Part shown: positions 9,827-18,069 of the stretch, piece after piece
How the letters are laid out: the number at the start of each line of letters is the position of its first letter
Numbering within the stretch: position 1 is the stretch's first letter
NCBI RefSeq assembly: GCF_020169415.1
Contig: NZ_JAIULG010000030.1
Coordinates: 1 to 55,635, forward strand
Source: Tsukamurella sp. M9C
GTDB lineage: Bacteria; Actinomycetota; Actinomycetes; Mycobacteriales; Mycobacteriaceae
DNA length: 55,635 bases
Direction of reading: 5' to 3'
Position numbers and translations under genes: made by a program
Notes under the pieces: generated by a model
Database searches by the model: none
Seen by the model: only the letters and a program-made list of their open reading frames with translations
Told to the model about the DNA's origin: nothing

Positions 9827-10690
9827 TCAGAGGTCGTGGCGGTCGAGGAAGTCCTCGATCGCGGCGGCGAAGACCTGATTGTCGTCGCCCGCCACCATGT
9901 GCCCGGCGCCGCTGACGTCGGCGACCTCGGCGTGCGGGACCCGCTCCAGCATCTTCGCCACGCCCTCGTCGCTCACCACGTCGGACTTGCCGCCGCGCAC
10001 GATGAGCGTGGGGACGGTGACGTGCACGGCCGCGGCGCCGAGCCGCCCCTTGTCCTGGATGCGGGCCTCGTTGCGGTCCTCGCCGCGGATGAAGGCGGGG
10101 TCCCAGTGCCAGTACCACCGGCCGTCCGGGCGCTGCCGCACGTTCTTCTTCAGGCCCTCGAGGTTGCGGCCGCGCTTGCGGGCCGGGTTGTACGCGGCCA
10201 CGGCGTCGGCGACCTCGTCGAGCGTGGCGAATCCGTCGGTGTGCGCCCCGAGGAAGTCGGTGACCCGGTCGATCCCCTTCTTCTCCGCGTCCACCACGAC
10301 GTCCACCAGGACCAGCGCGGAGGCGATCCCCGGGTTCTCGCCCACCGCGCACAGGCTGGTGATGCCGCCGAGCGAGGCCCCGATCAGCACGGGCGGCGGA
10401 CCGTCGAGCGTGCGCAGCACGCCCAGGAGGTCCCCGACGAAGTCGCCCAGCGCGTACGCGCCGTCCGCGGCCCACGCGGTGTCGCCGTGGCCGCGGGCGT
10501 CGAGCGTGATGACGGTGTGCCCGCGCTGCGCGAGCGCCGCGGCCGTGCGATCCCACGAGTGCCGGGTCTGGCCGCCGCCGTGCAGCAGCACGAGGGTCGT
10601 CCCCGCGTCCCCGGACGCGGCCCAGCGGTCGCCCGCGATCGTCAGCCCGTTCACGTCCAGCGTGAACGGCGTTCCCACGGCGTCCGCCAT
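9827..10690 (-). CDS. alpha/beta-hydrolase
   Basis: A 287-aa alpha/beta-hydrolase-fold enzyme. The oxyanion motif LLHGGGQTRHSWD, the nucleophile elbow IGASLGG and the late His motif SGAGHMVAGDD are all present, so the Ser-Asp-His triad looks complete. There is no signal peptide, so it is cytoplasmic. It converges on the GGDEF gene and diverges from the MFS gene at 10874. The substrate is unknown; esterase, epoxide-type or haloperoxidase-like activities are all compatible with the fold. Confidence 0.8.
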   Translation of the reverse strand: MADAVGTPFTLDVNGLTIAGDRWAASGDAGTTLVLLHGGGQTRHSWDRTAAALAQRGHTVITLDARGHGDTAWAADGAYALGDFVGDLLGVLRTLDGPPPVLIGASLGGITSLCAVGENPGIASALVLVDVVVDAEKKGIDRVTDFLGAHTDGFATLDEVADAVAAYNPARKRGRNLEGLKKNVRQRPDGRWYWHWDPAFIRGEDRNEARIQDKGRLGAAAVHVTVPTLIVRGGKSDVVSDEGVAKMLERVPHAEVADVSGAGHMVAGDDNQVFAAAIEDFLDRHDL

Positions 10691-10873
10691 GCCATCACCT
10701 CATCCGTTTCGTCCGTCTTCCGATCATGAAGTCGTATCACGTCGGCTCGTCAAGGTTGCGCGCAGTGATGACTCGAACCGCCGCCACCGGTTGCCGGAGG
10801 GTACGGGCTCCTATGTAGTTAGCGCAGGAATGGGAATTCGCCGGATCGGCGACGACGTGGGGAGTGATAGCCC

Positions 10874-12043
10874 GTGGTACGAGCTTTGTGGCCGTTCATC
10901 ATCGGCAGCGTTGCGCTGGGACTCGACGCCTACGTGATCGCGGGCCTGCTGCCCACGATCGCGGACGACCTGCACACCACGCAGTCTCTGGTCGGCCTCG
11001 GCGTCACCGCCTTCACCGGGGCGTACGCCGTCTCGGGCCCGCTGCTCGCGGGGCACGCCGGGCGCGACTCGGGCCGCAACCTCACCATCGCGCTGGCGGT
11101 GTTCGCCGCCGGCAACCTGCTGACCGTCCTCGCGCCCACGATCGCGGTGTTCATCGTCGCGCGGGTCATCGCCGGCGCCGCCGCCGGCGTGTACTCGCCG
11201 CTGTCCTCCGCGGTCGCGGCGCACCTCGTCGCGCCCGAGCGGCGGGGCCGGGCCCTGAGCCTGGTGCTGGCCGGGATGGCGACGGGCAGCGTCTTCGGCG
11301 TACCGCTGGGCCTGCTCGTGGGGCAGCGCATCGACTGGCGCGCGACGATCGGGATCATCACCGCGCTCGGCGTTCTCGCGCTCCTGGGCGTGCGGTTCCG
11401 CGGCGGTGAGCCCCTGCCGCGCATCGAGGCGCCGGGCCTGACCGCGCGCCTGCGCTCCCTGACCGCGACGCCCACGCTGCTCACGGTGCTGGTCACCCTG
11501 TTCACGGGGATCGGCTCGCTCGGCCTGTACACCTACATCAGCCCGCTGCTCTCCACCTCGTCGCTGTCGGAGCACCTCACGCTCTCCATCTGGATCTGGG
11601 GGATCGGCGGCGCGGTGGGCGTCTTCGCCATCGGGCGGATCGTCGACGCGCTGAAGAACACCCTCGCGATCACGGCCGCGATCACCGCCACGCTCGCGCT
11701 CGTCCTCCTCGTGATCGGCCTCGAGCCCGCCGCGGTCGTCCTCGCCGCCGGGCTCTTCCTCTGGGGCGCGCTGGGATGGTCCTCGCTGGCGCCGCAGCAG
11801 CACACGCTGCTCGCGGCCGCCCGCGAGAACGGGCCGACGGCCGTCGCCGCGAACGCGTCCGCGAACTACCTCGGATCGGCCATCGGGTCCGCCGCGGGCG
11901 CCGCCCTCGTGGCCGGCGGCACCGTCGGCGGCTCCCTCGCGCTCCTCGCGGCCTGTCCGCTCCTCCTCGCCTTCCTCCTCCAACTCGTCCGGCTCCGCAT
12001 CGCCCGCGGCGCCGGCGTCGATCAGACCGCCACCGTCGCCTGA
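10874..12043 (+). CDS. MFS efflux transporter (DHA1 type)
   Basis: A 389-aa major facilitator superfamily protein with about twelve hydrophobic segments. It begins directly with a membrane helix (WPFIIGSVALGLDAYVIAGL) and has the loop 2-3 region GHAGRDSGRN in place of the usual GxxxDRxGR. This pattern is common in DHA1 drug or small-molecule:H+ antiporters. A GTG start is used. It lies 58 bp upstream of the aminolevulinate-synthase-like gene on the same strand and may be in one operon with it, in which case it could export the product or an intermediate of the downstream enzymes. That link is inference. Confidence 0.82.
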   Translation: MVRALWPFIIGSVALGLDAYVIAGLLPTIADDLHTTQSLVGLGVTAFTGAYAVSGPLLAGHAGRDSGRNLTIALAVFAAGNLLTVLAPTIAVFIVARVIAGAAAGVYSPLSSAVAAHLVAPERRGRALSLVLAGMATGSVFGVPLGLLVGQRIDWRATIGIITALGVLALLGVRFRGGEPLPRIEAPGLTARLRSLTATPTLLTVLVTLFTGIGSLGLYTYISPLLSTSSLSEHLTLSIWIWGIGGAVGVFAIGRIVDALKNTLAITAAITATLALVLLVIGLEPAAVVLAAGLFLWGALGWSSLAPQQHTLLAAARENGPTAVAANASANYLGSAIGSAAGAALVAGGTVGGSLALLAACPLLLAFLLQLVRLRIARGAGVDQTATVA

Positions 12044-12101
12044 CGGTCGCGATCCGCAGCACCCTCTCGGCCACCCTCCTCGCTCCACCACTTCGACGAA
12101 A

Positions 12102-13349
12102 GTGAGTACCGGCGTGTCTTCTTCCCTCCTCGCGACCCAGAACCACTACGAATCCGTCGCGCGCGGCAGGCTCGACCGGCTGCGCGCCGTCGGCGAGTAC
12201 CGCACGTTCGCCAACATCAACCGCCGGGCAGGTGCCTTCCCCGCCGCCGCGGTCGGCGCCGACGGGTCGGGCGATCCCGACGTGGTGGTCTGGTGCAGCA
12301 ACGACTACCTCGCGATGGCGCAGCATCCGGAGGTCATCGCGGCGGCGCAGGCCGCGCTCGCCGAGTACGGCGTGGGCGCCGGCGGATCCCGCAACATCGG
12401 CGGCACGAACCGCGAGACCATCGCGCTGGAGGCCGTGTTGGCGGAGTGGTTCGGCACGGAGCGAGCGCTGGTGTTCCCCACCGGCTACGGCTCGAACGAC
12501 GCCACCATCGAGGCGCTCAGCCTGGTCTACCCGGAGCTGCAGATCTTCAGCGACGAGCTCAACCACGCGTCGATCATCGCGGGCGTCCGGCGGAACCGGA
12601 ACGCGCGGCACGTCTTCCGCCACAACGACGTCGACCACCTGCGCGAGCAGCTGCGCGCCGCCGACCCGGGGGTGCCGAAGCTGGTCGTCTTCGAGTCCGT
12701 GTACTCGATGGACGGCGACGTCGCGCCGATCGCCGAGCTCGTCGCCGCCGCCAAGGAGCACGGCGCCCTGGTGTTCCTGGACGAGGTGCACGCGATCGGG
12801 ATGTACGGACCGCAGGGCAGGGGCATCGCGGCCTCGCTGGGGCTGCTGGACGAGATCGACATCGTGCAGGGCACTCTCGCCAAGTCGATCGGCGTCATCG
12901 GCGGATTCATCGCGGGCCGGGACTGGCTGATCGACGCGATCCGCTCCTTCGCACCGGGCTTCATCTTCACCACGGCGCTCCCGCCGGCGACCTGCGTGGC
13001 CGCGCGGCGCAGCGTCGAGATCGTCCGCGGGGCGGAGGACCTGAGGGCAGATCTGCAGGCGAAGACCGAGCTGCTGCGGCAGCGGTTCCGGGCGCACGGC
13101 ATCACGGTGATGTCCGCCTCCTCCACGCACATCCTCCCCGTGCGGATCGGCGATGCGCTCCTGTGCACCCGCGCCGCGCGGAAGCTGTTCGACGAGTATC
13201 GGATCTACGTCCAGCCGATCAACCCGCCCACCGTGCCCGCGGGCACCAGCCGCTTCCGGATCAACGTCACCCCGGCGCACACGTACGACCACATCGAGCA
13301 CCTCGCGACCGCGCTGGGAACGGTCTTCCGCGACCTGGGGATCGAGTGA
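12102..13349 (+). CDS. hemA: 5-aminolevulinate synthase-like alpha-oxoamine synthase
   Basis: A PLP-dependent alpha-oxoamine synthase of 415 aa, closest by eye to 5-aminolevulinate synthase (glycine plus succinyl-CoA). Supporting motifs are WCSNDYLAM, SDELNHASII, ESVYSMDGD, DEVHAIGMYGP, the PLP lysine in QGTLAKSIGVIGG (K261), FTTALPP and IYVQPINPPTVPAGTSRFR. However, the GTNHYHVLLE-like block of classical ALAS reads GGTNRETIALE, losing the second His, and the following ADLHGKE-like block reads AEWFGTE, so the acyl-CoA specificity may differ. Actinobacteria normally make heme from glutamate, and their ALAS genes usually serve secondary metabolism. It overlaps the next gene (GTGA at 13346-13349). 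A second in-frame GTG is at 12114. Confidence 0.82.
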   Translation: MSTGVSSSLLATQNHYESVARGRLDRLRAVGEYRTFANINRRAGAFPAAAVGADGSGDPDVVVWCSNDYLAMAQHPEVIAAAQAALAEYGVGAGGSRNIGGTNRETIALEAVLAEWFGTERALVFPTGYGSNDATIEALSLVYPELQIFSDELNHASIIAGVRRNRNARHVFRHNDVDHLREQLRAADPGVPKLVVFESVYSMDGDVAPIAELVAAAKEHGALVFLDEVHAIGMYGPQGRGIAASLGLLDEIDIVQGTLAKSIGVIGGFIAGRDWLIDAIRSFAPGFIFTTALPPATCVAARRSVEIVRGAEDLRADLQAKTELLRQRFRAHGITVMSASSTHILPVRIGDALLCTRAARKLFDEYRIYVQPINPPTVPAGTSRFRINVTPAHTYDHIEHLATALGTVFRDLGIE

Positions 13350-13834
13350 CCGCCGCGACCCTCCTCGCCGTCCGCGCCCTCGCCGCGGGCGACGTGGACG
13401 CCGCGGTCCGGTTGCGGGAGCAGCTGTTCGCCTCGGACCCGGGCGCGCCCTGGGCGACGGGCGCCGACGACTGGCGCCCGCACTACCGGGCGCAGCTCGA
13501 CGAGGAGCTCCGGGGTGCGAACCCGGACGCCCGCACCCTGGTGGCCGTCGTCGACGGCGCCGTGGTGGGGACGCTGACGGCGATCGTCGACCGGCACCTC
13601 GCGGGCCCCGCGGCCCCGACCGGTCGAACGGGCTGGATCCAGGGCGTGTTCGTCGCGCCGCCGGCGCGGGGCCGGGGTCTCGCCGCGCGGCTGACCGCGG
13701 CGGGGGAGGAATGGCTGCGGGGACGGGGCGCGCGCACCGTCGTGCTGGCGTCGACCCCGGCCGCGGAGGCGCTGTACCGGGGAAGGGGTTACGCCGAGGA
13801 CGGCGAGACCCACTTCCGGAAGGACCTGCGATGA
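13346..13834 (+). CDS. GNAT-family N-acetyltransferase
   Basis: A 162-aa GNAT acyltransferase. The acetyl-CoA-binding segment is GVFVAPPARGRGLAARLTAAGE (motif A, Q/R-x-x-G-x-G/A form), preceded by a strand carrying VVDGAVVGTLTAIV and followed by VVLASTPAAEALYRGRGY, a typical GNAT end. The GTG start overlaps the stop of the aminolevulinate-synthase-like gene, and the stop overlaps the next ATG (ATGA at 13831-13834), so all are translated from one message. It might acylate the amine made by the upstream enzyme; this is inference from order only. Confidence 0.82.
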   Translation: MTAATLLAVRALAAGDVDAAVRLREQLFASDPGAPWATGADDWRPHYRAQLDEELRGANPDARTLVAVVDGAVVGTLTAIVDRHLAGPAAPTGRTGWIQGVFVAPPARGRGLAARLTAAGEEWLRGRGARTVVLASTPAAEALYRGRGYAEDGETHFRKDLR

Positions 13835-14880
13835 CCCGGGCGGACCTGTTCGGCACCGGCTACGAGGGCACCCGGTTGCGTGAGGCGCTGCACGCGGCCA
13901 CGCGGCTCGCCGGCGCGCCCGAGATCGAGATCCGCGAGCACGGCCGCGGCGACACCGCCCGGCTCGCCGCGCTCGCCCCCACCGACCTGGCCGACGCGCT
14001 GCGCGACGCGGACTTCCTCATCAACGCCGTCAACGACGACCAGCACGACGCGATCCTCGATCTGCTCAGCGCCGCGCCGGGATTCGTCGTCAGCGAGAAG
14101 CCGCTCGTCGCCCCGCACCAGGACGTCGGGGCCGGCTGGGCGGCCGCGTGGGCGGAGCGGGACCGGTTCGCACTCAACACGATCGAGCGCTACTCCGCGG
14201 CGGTCGATCATGTGCGGAACCGCGTCGCCGCGGCGGGTTTGCGGATCGCCCGGATCGACTTCGCCTGGGCCAAGAACAGATTCGACGACCCGCGTCCCAC
14301 CGTCGGCGTCGTCTCCGAGGTGATCCACCCGCTCGACCTCGCGATCCACCTCCTCGGCGGCAGCGCCCGCGACGTCCGCCTCCGGTCCGTGGCCGTCGTG
14401 GAGTCCGACTACGCCGCGGCGGCCACCGTGCTGCCCGAGACGGTGCAGCTGGCCTTCGAGCTGGGCGGCGCCGTGGTCACCGGGTACGCCGGGTTCGGCC
14501 ACCCGAGCCGCTCCCGGGTCTTCGACATCACGGCGGTCGGGCGCGGCGGGGAGCGGGAGTACTTCGAGATCCGGTTCGACGACCCGGCGTGGGACTTCGA
14601 CCGCGTCCGGCACTGGTCCACCGCCGGCACCGTCCCCCCGGTCGCCCTGGACTTCACGCCGCCGGCCGACGGGAGCCCCGCGGGCACGGCGAAGCTCGTC
14701 CGGTTCTGGCTCGACCTGCTCGATGGCAGGTTCGGCCGCCGGTACACCCGCTACCCCGAGGCCGTCGCGCTGCAGGGGCTCCTCGTCGAGATCTCGGCCG
14801 CGCCGCGGTCCGCGGCCGAGTACGGCGGCGGCCCGGCGCGATCCGTGCTCGACCGGCTCGATCCCGAGAGGCTGGGGTAG
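13831..14880 (+). CDS. Gfo/Idh/MocA-type NAD(P)-dependent oxidoreductase
   Basis: A 349-aa protein with an N-terminal Rossmann motif GTGYEG (residues 8-13), followed by a segment ending DFLINAVNDDQHDAILDLL and then VSEKPLV, the EKP lysine motif typical of Gfo/Idh/MocA dehydrogenases. The C-terminal part has the alpha/beta sheet features of that family (WAKNRFDDPRPTVGVV, then EVIHPLDLAIHLLGG with the conserved His). It overlaps the GNAT gene and its TAG is immediately followed by the GTG of the MDR gene. Substrates in this family are sugars, inositols, biliverdin or small ketones; nothing here decides between them. Confidence 0.78.
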   Translation: MTRADLFGTGYEGTRLREALHAATRLAGAPEIEIREHGRGDTARLAALAPTDLADALRDADFLINAVNDDQHDAILDLLSAAPGFVVSEKPLVAPHQDVGAGWAAAWAERDRFALNTIERYSAAVDHVRNRVAAAGLRIARIDFAWAKNRFDDPRPTVGVVSEVIHPLDLAIHLLGGSARDVRLRSVAVVESDYAAAATVLPETVQLAFELGGAVVTGYAGFGHPSRSRVFDITAVGRGGEREYFEIRFDDPAWDFDRVRHWSTAGTVPPVALDFTPPADGSPAGTAKLVRFWLDLLDGRFGRRYTRYPEAVALQGLLVEISAAPRSAAEYGGGPARSVLDRLDPERLG

Positions 14881-15891
14881 GTGGACTTCGCCGGCCGCTG
14901 CATCGGCGTCCGCGACTTCGGCGGCGCCGAGGTCCTCACCGCGTTCGACGACGTCAAGACCCTCGACGGCCCCGACCGCGTCGTCCTGCGCAACCGGTAC
15001 TGCGGCGTCAACCCCGTCGACGTCAGCTTCCGGACCGGGCGCATGCGCGCGTACGCGGGCGATCTGGGGCCGGGGCTGGTCCTCGGCATGGAGTGCGCGG
15101 GCGAGGTGGTCGCCTCGCGGAGCCCGCGGCTGCCCGTCGGGGCCGTGGTCAACGCCCTCACCCTCCCCGGCGCCGGCGCGCACGCGGGCAGCTACGCCGA
15201 GTACGTCGCGGTCGACGCGGACCACGCGGCGCCGCTGCCCTTCGGCCTCGCCGCCGACGCCGCCGCGGTGATCCCCCTCAACGGGGTCACCGCCTCGTCC
15301 ATCGTGGACGAGCTCAGCCCCGGAACCGCCGTTGCCATCACCGGCGCCGCGGGCGCGCTCGGCCGGTTCCTCGTCTCCGCCGCGAGCGCGGCCGGGCTCA
15401 CCACGATCGCGATCGCCCGCCCCGCCGACGAGCCCCTGCTGCGGCGGATCGGGGCCGACCTGGTGCTCGACGGCGCGGCCCTCGAGTCCGACGGTGCGCC
15501 TCCGGTGGACGCGATCGTCGACGCCGCGGGCCTCGGCCCGGCGCTGACCGCGTGGTTCTCCCCGGTCGACACGATCGTCGCGGTGCGCGCCGACACCGTC
15601 CACACGCTCGCGCACCGTCGGCGCGTCGACGCCAACGTCCGGCGGGCGACCCGCGTCGCGGACCGCCTCGCGTGGTGGAACCGGCGGGTGCTGCGGCGGC
15701 CCGAGATCGTGGGCCCCATCGAACGGTTCGTCCCGAACGAGGTGGCGGCGGCGCAGGAGCGGCTCGCGACCCGGCACCGGCGCGGCAGGGTCGTGCTGCG
15801 CTGGTGGGAGTGCGGACCGGTCGGAGCGCCGGTTCCCGCGCCGTCGCGCTCGTCACAGCTCGCCCTGGCGCGGCACCGGGACGGCGAATGA
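14881..15891 (+). CDS. MDR-family (zinc-less quinone-oxidoreductase-like) dehydrogenase
   Basis: A 336-aa medium-chain dehydrogenase/reductase. The GroES-like N-terminal half includes CGVNPVDVSFRTGRM and GLVLGMECAGEVV. The nucleotide-binding half has VAITGAAGALGRFLVSAASAAG, the A/G-rich fingerprint of NADPH-dependent quinone-oxidoreductase-like members. No structural zinc Cys cluster is seen. The unusual basic C-terminal tail (about 45 residues) shows no recognised motif. The GTG start abuts the preceding stop, making it the last gene of the MFS-ALAS-GNAT-Gfo/Idh-MDR block. Confidence 0.8.
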   Translation: MDFAGRCIGVRDFGGAEVLTAFDDVKTLDGPDRVVLRNRYCGVNPVDVSFRTGRMRAYAGDLGPGLVLGMECAGEVVASRSPRLPVGAVVNALTLPGAGAHAGSYAEYVAVDADHAAPLPFGLAADAAAVIPLNGVTASSIVDELSPGTAVAITGAAGALGRFLVSAASAAGLTTIAIARPADEPLLRRIGADLVLDGAALESDGAPPVDAIVDAAGLGPALTAWFSPVDTIVAVRADTVHTLAHRRRVDANVRRATRVADRLAWWNRRVLRRPEIVGPIERFVPNEVAAAQERLATRHRRGRVVLRWWECGPVGAPVPAPSRSSQLALARHRDGE

Positions 15892-15912
15892 CACGCGTGT
15901 AACACTGGTCCC

Positions 15913-17544
15913 ATGTCATCGCTGGGCCGAATCGGAACGCTGCTCGTCGCCGGGGCCGTGGCGGCGGGCACCGTCGTGGCGGCACCGTCGGCCCTGAACC
16001 CCGCGCCCGCGCACGCGGACCCGGCCCCCGCGAAGTCCCGGATCACGGACGCGCAGTGGCAGGGCGATCACCAGGTGGACCTCACCGTCTACTCCGCGGC
16101 GATGAACGATTCGATCAAGATCCAGCTGCTGCTCGCCCGCGACTGGCACGCCGACCCCAAGGCGAAGTTCCCCACGCTGTACCTGCTCGACGGGATGCGG
16201 GCGCGCGAGGACCGCAACGGGTGGCTGCTGGAGACGAACGTCGCGGACTTCTACCGCGACAAGAACGTCACCGTCGTGCTGCCGGTCGGCGGCCAGTCCA
16301 GCTGGTACACCGACTGGAAGCGCCCCGACAACGGCAAGAACTACCAGTGGGAGACCTTCCTCGCCAAGGAGCTGCCGCCGCTGCTGCAGCAGGGCTGGCG
16401 CGCCACCGACGCGCGCGCCGCCGCCGGCGTCTCCATGGGCGGCACCGCCGCCTTCACCCTGGCCGCCCGCAACAAGGGCCTGTACCGGTTCGCCGGCTCC
16501 TACTCCGGCATCCTCTCCACGAGCACCCCCGGCACCCCCGAGTCGATCGCGATCGCCATGCGCGACGCGGGCGGCTTCAACGCCGACGCCATGTACGGCC
16601 CGCCCACGGATCCCGCCTGGGCGCAGCACGATCCGCTCAAGCTGGCGGAGAAGCTGCGCGGCATCAGCCTGTACTTCAGCTCCGGCAACGGCTCCGGCGG
16701 GACCGGCGCGCCCACCGACCTGCAGGCGATGGCGCTCGAGGTGCTCGCCCGCTCGTCCAACCAGGCCTTCGCGATCGAGCTCAACCGGCTCGGGATCCCC
16801 GCGAACGCGCTATACCGCCCGTCGGGCAACCACAGCTGGCCGTACTGGCAGTTCGAGAACGGCCAGGCCTGGCCGCAGGTGCAGGCGGCGCTCGGCGTCG
16901 CCAACCCGAAGCCCTGCGGCATCGCCGGAGCCATCGGCGAGGCCGCGCCCAAGACCCCGACCCTGGGGTCGTGCGTCACCGTCGAGTACGCCGTGCCCGG
17001 GGGCCGCGCACAGGACTTCCGCGGCGGCCAGGTCTTCTGGTCGGCCGACACCGGCGCGCAGGTCGTGGGCGGCGCGATCGGCGGCGCCTACCTGGGGACG
17101 GGCGGCCCCGGCGGCCCGCTCGGGTACCCGACCGGCGGCGAGCGTGCCCTGGCTGACAAGAAGGGCCGCTACCAGCAGTTCCAGCACGGCACCGTCTACT
17201 GGAGCCCGCAGACCGGCGCCCGCGCAGTGCGCGGCGCGATCCGCGACAAGTACGCCGCCCTGAACTACGAGCGCTCGGCGCTCGGTCTGCCGCTGGGCGA
17301 CGAGACGAAGCTCCCCGCCGGCGCCTTCCAGCGCTTCCAGGGCGGGCAGGTCTACTGGTCGCCGAAGACGCCCGCGACCGTGGTGAACAACGGGCCGATC
17401 TTCGCCGAATGGGGCCGCCAGGGGTACGAGGGCGGACGCCTCGGCTACCCCGTCGCCGACTCCACGCCCATCCCGGGCGGCTTCGAGCAGCGCTTCGAGC
17501 GCGGCGTGATCGCCCTGGTCAACGGGGTTGCGACCGCACGCTGA
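15913..17544 (+). CDS. antigen-85-type mycolyltransferase with C-terminal LGFP repeats
   Basis: A secreted mycolyltransferase that transfers mycolates between trehalose monomycolate, trehalose dimycolate and arabinogalactan. It has 543 aa. The signal peptide ends near HADPAP (residue 36). The esterase domain (about 40-335) includes LLDGMRAREDRNGW, LPVGGQSSWYTDW, the nucleophile GVSMGG (S174) and the late His in GNHSWPYWQFEN. From about residue 345 to the end there are about four LGFP repeats (GYPTGG, GLPLGDE, GYPVAD). LGFP-tailed mycolyltransferases are known from corynebacteria (PS1/CmytA). It corresponds in position to the fbpA/fbpD pair of M. tuberculosis, downstream of aftB. Confidence 0.93.
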   Translation: MSSLGRIGTLLVAGAVAAGTVVAAPSALNPAPAHADPAPAKSRITDAQWQGDHQVDLTVYSAAMNDSIKIQLLLARDWHADPKAKFPTLYLLDGMRAREDRNGWLLETNVADFYRDKNVTVVLPVGGQSSWYTDWKRPDNGKNYQWETFLAKELPPLLQQGWRATDARAAAGVSMGGTAAFTLAARNKGLYRFAGSYSGILSTSTPGTPESIAIAMRDAGGFNADAMYGPPTDPAWAQHDPLKLAEKLRGISLYFSSGNGSGGTGAPTDLQAMALEVLARSSNQAFAIELNRLGIPANALYRPSGNHSWPYWQFENGQAWPQVQAALGVANPKPCGIAGAIGEAAPKTPTLGSCVTVEYAVPGGRAQDFRGGQVFWSADTGAQVVGGAIGGAYLGTGGPGGPLGYPTGGERALADKKGRYQQFQHGTVYWSPQTGARAVRGAIRDKYAALNYERSALGLPLGDETKLPAGAFQRFQGGQVYWSPKTPATVVNNGPIFAEWGRQGYEGGRLGYPVADSTPIPGGFEQRFERGVIALVNGVATAR

Positions 17545-17624
17545 CGCCCGGCCGAGGGTTGCGCTTCGGCGCTGCCGGTAGCCTGGCAGCGTTGCGTTCC
17601 GGACGTACTTCAAGGAGAGAAGAC

Positions 17625-18065
17625 ATGGCTGGACTTCGGGGAGCCCTCGCGGCCGCAGTGATGACGGGCGGCCTGCTGCTCGGTGCCGTCGCGTGCGGCG
17701 GCAGTTCGACGGTCGAGGCGCCGACCACGCCGGTGGAGGGCGAGCCCACGTCGCTGCCCGCGACCGCCCCCGGATCGGCCACGGCACCGTCGGGCTACCC
17801 GGGCGCGAGCTCGGCCTCGAACCCGGCGCTGACGCAGAAGGACAAGGACTTCATCAAGAAGGTCCGCGAGGACGGCGTGAAGGCCCCCGACGACGTCGTG
17901 ATCAACGCCGCGCAGTTCGCGTGCGAGTACGACAAGTCGGGCCGCGACGCCAAGAACCTCGAGCCCTTCGTGGTCGGCATCCTCGGCCCGTACGACGGCG
18001 ACGCCGCCTCCGGGAACGCGAAGAAGTTCATCACCGAGGCGCGGGCCTCGTACTGCAAGAAGTGA
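17625..18065 (+). CDS. DUF732-like lipoprotein
   Basis: A 146-aa predicted lipoprotein. The N-terminus is hydrophobic and ends in the lipobox-like GAVAC (C24), then comes a low-complexity Pro/Ser/Thr linker, then a C-terminal domain of about 80 residues with two Cys (FACEY and SYCKK) and an ACEYDKSG-like pattern resembling the DUF732 domain common in mycobacterial secreted proteins. The ATG at 17625 has AAGGAGAG about 9 nt upstream. It lies 4 nt before the first cutinase and is likely co-transcribed with it. Function is unknown. Confidence 0.75.
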   Translation: MAGLRGALAAAVMTGGLLLGAVACGGSSTVEAPTTPVEGEPTSLPATAPGSATAPSGYPGASSASNPALTQKDKDFIKKVREDGVKAPDDVVINAAQFACEYDKSGRDAKNLEPFVVGILGPYDGDAASGNAKKFITEARASYCKK

Positions 18066-18069
18066 TCCC

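Noticed and set aside
12044..12101. A riboswitch before the ALAS-like gene
   Set aside because: The 58-bp gap is too short for known heme or glycine riboswitches and shows no matching conserved core.
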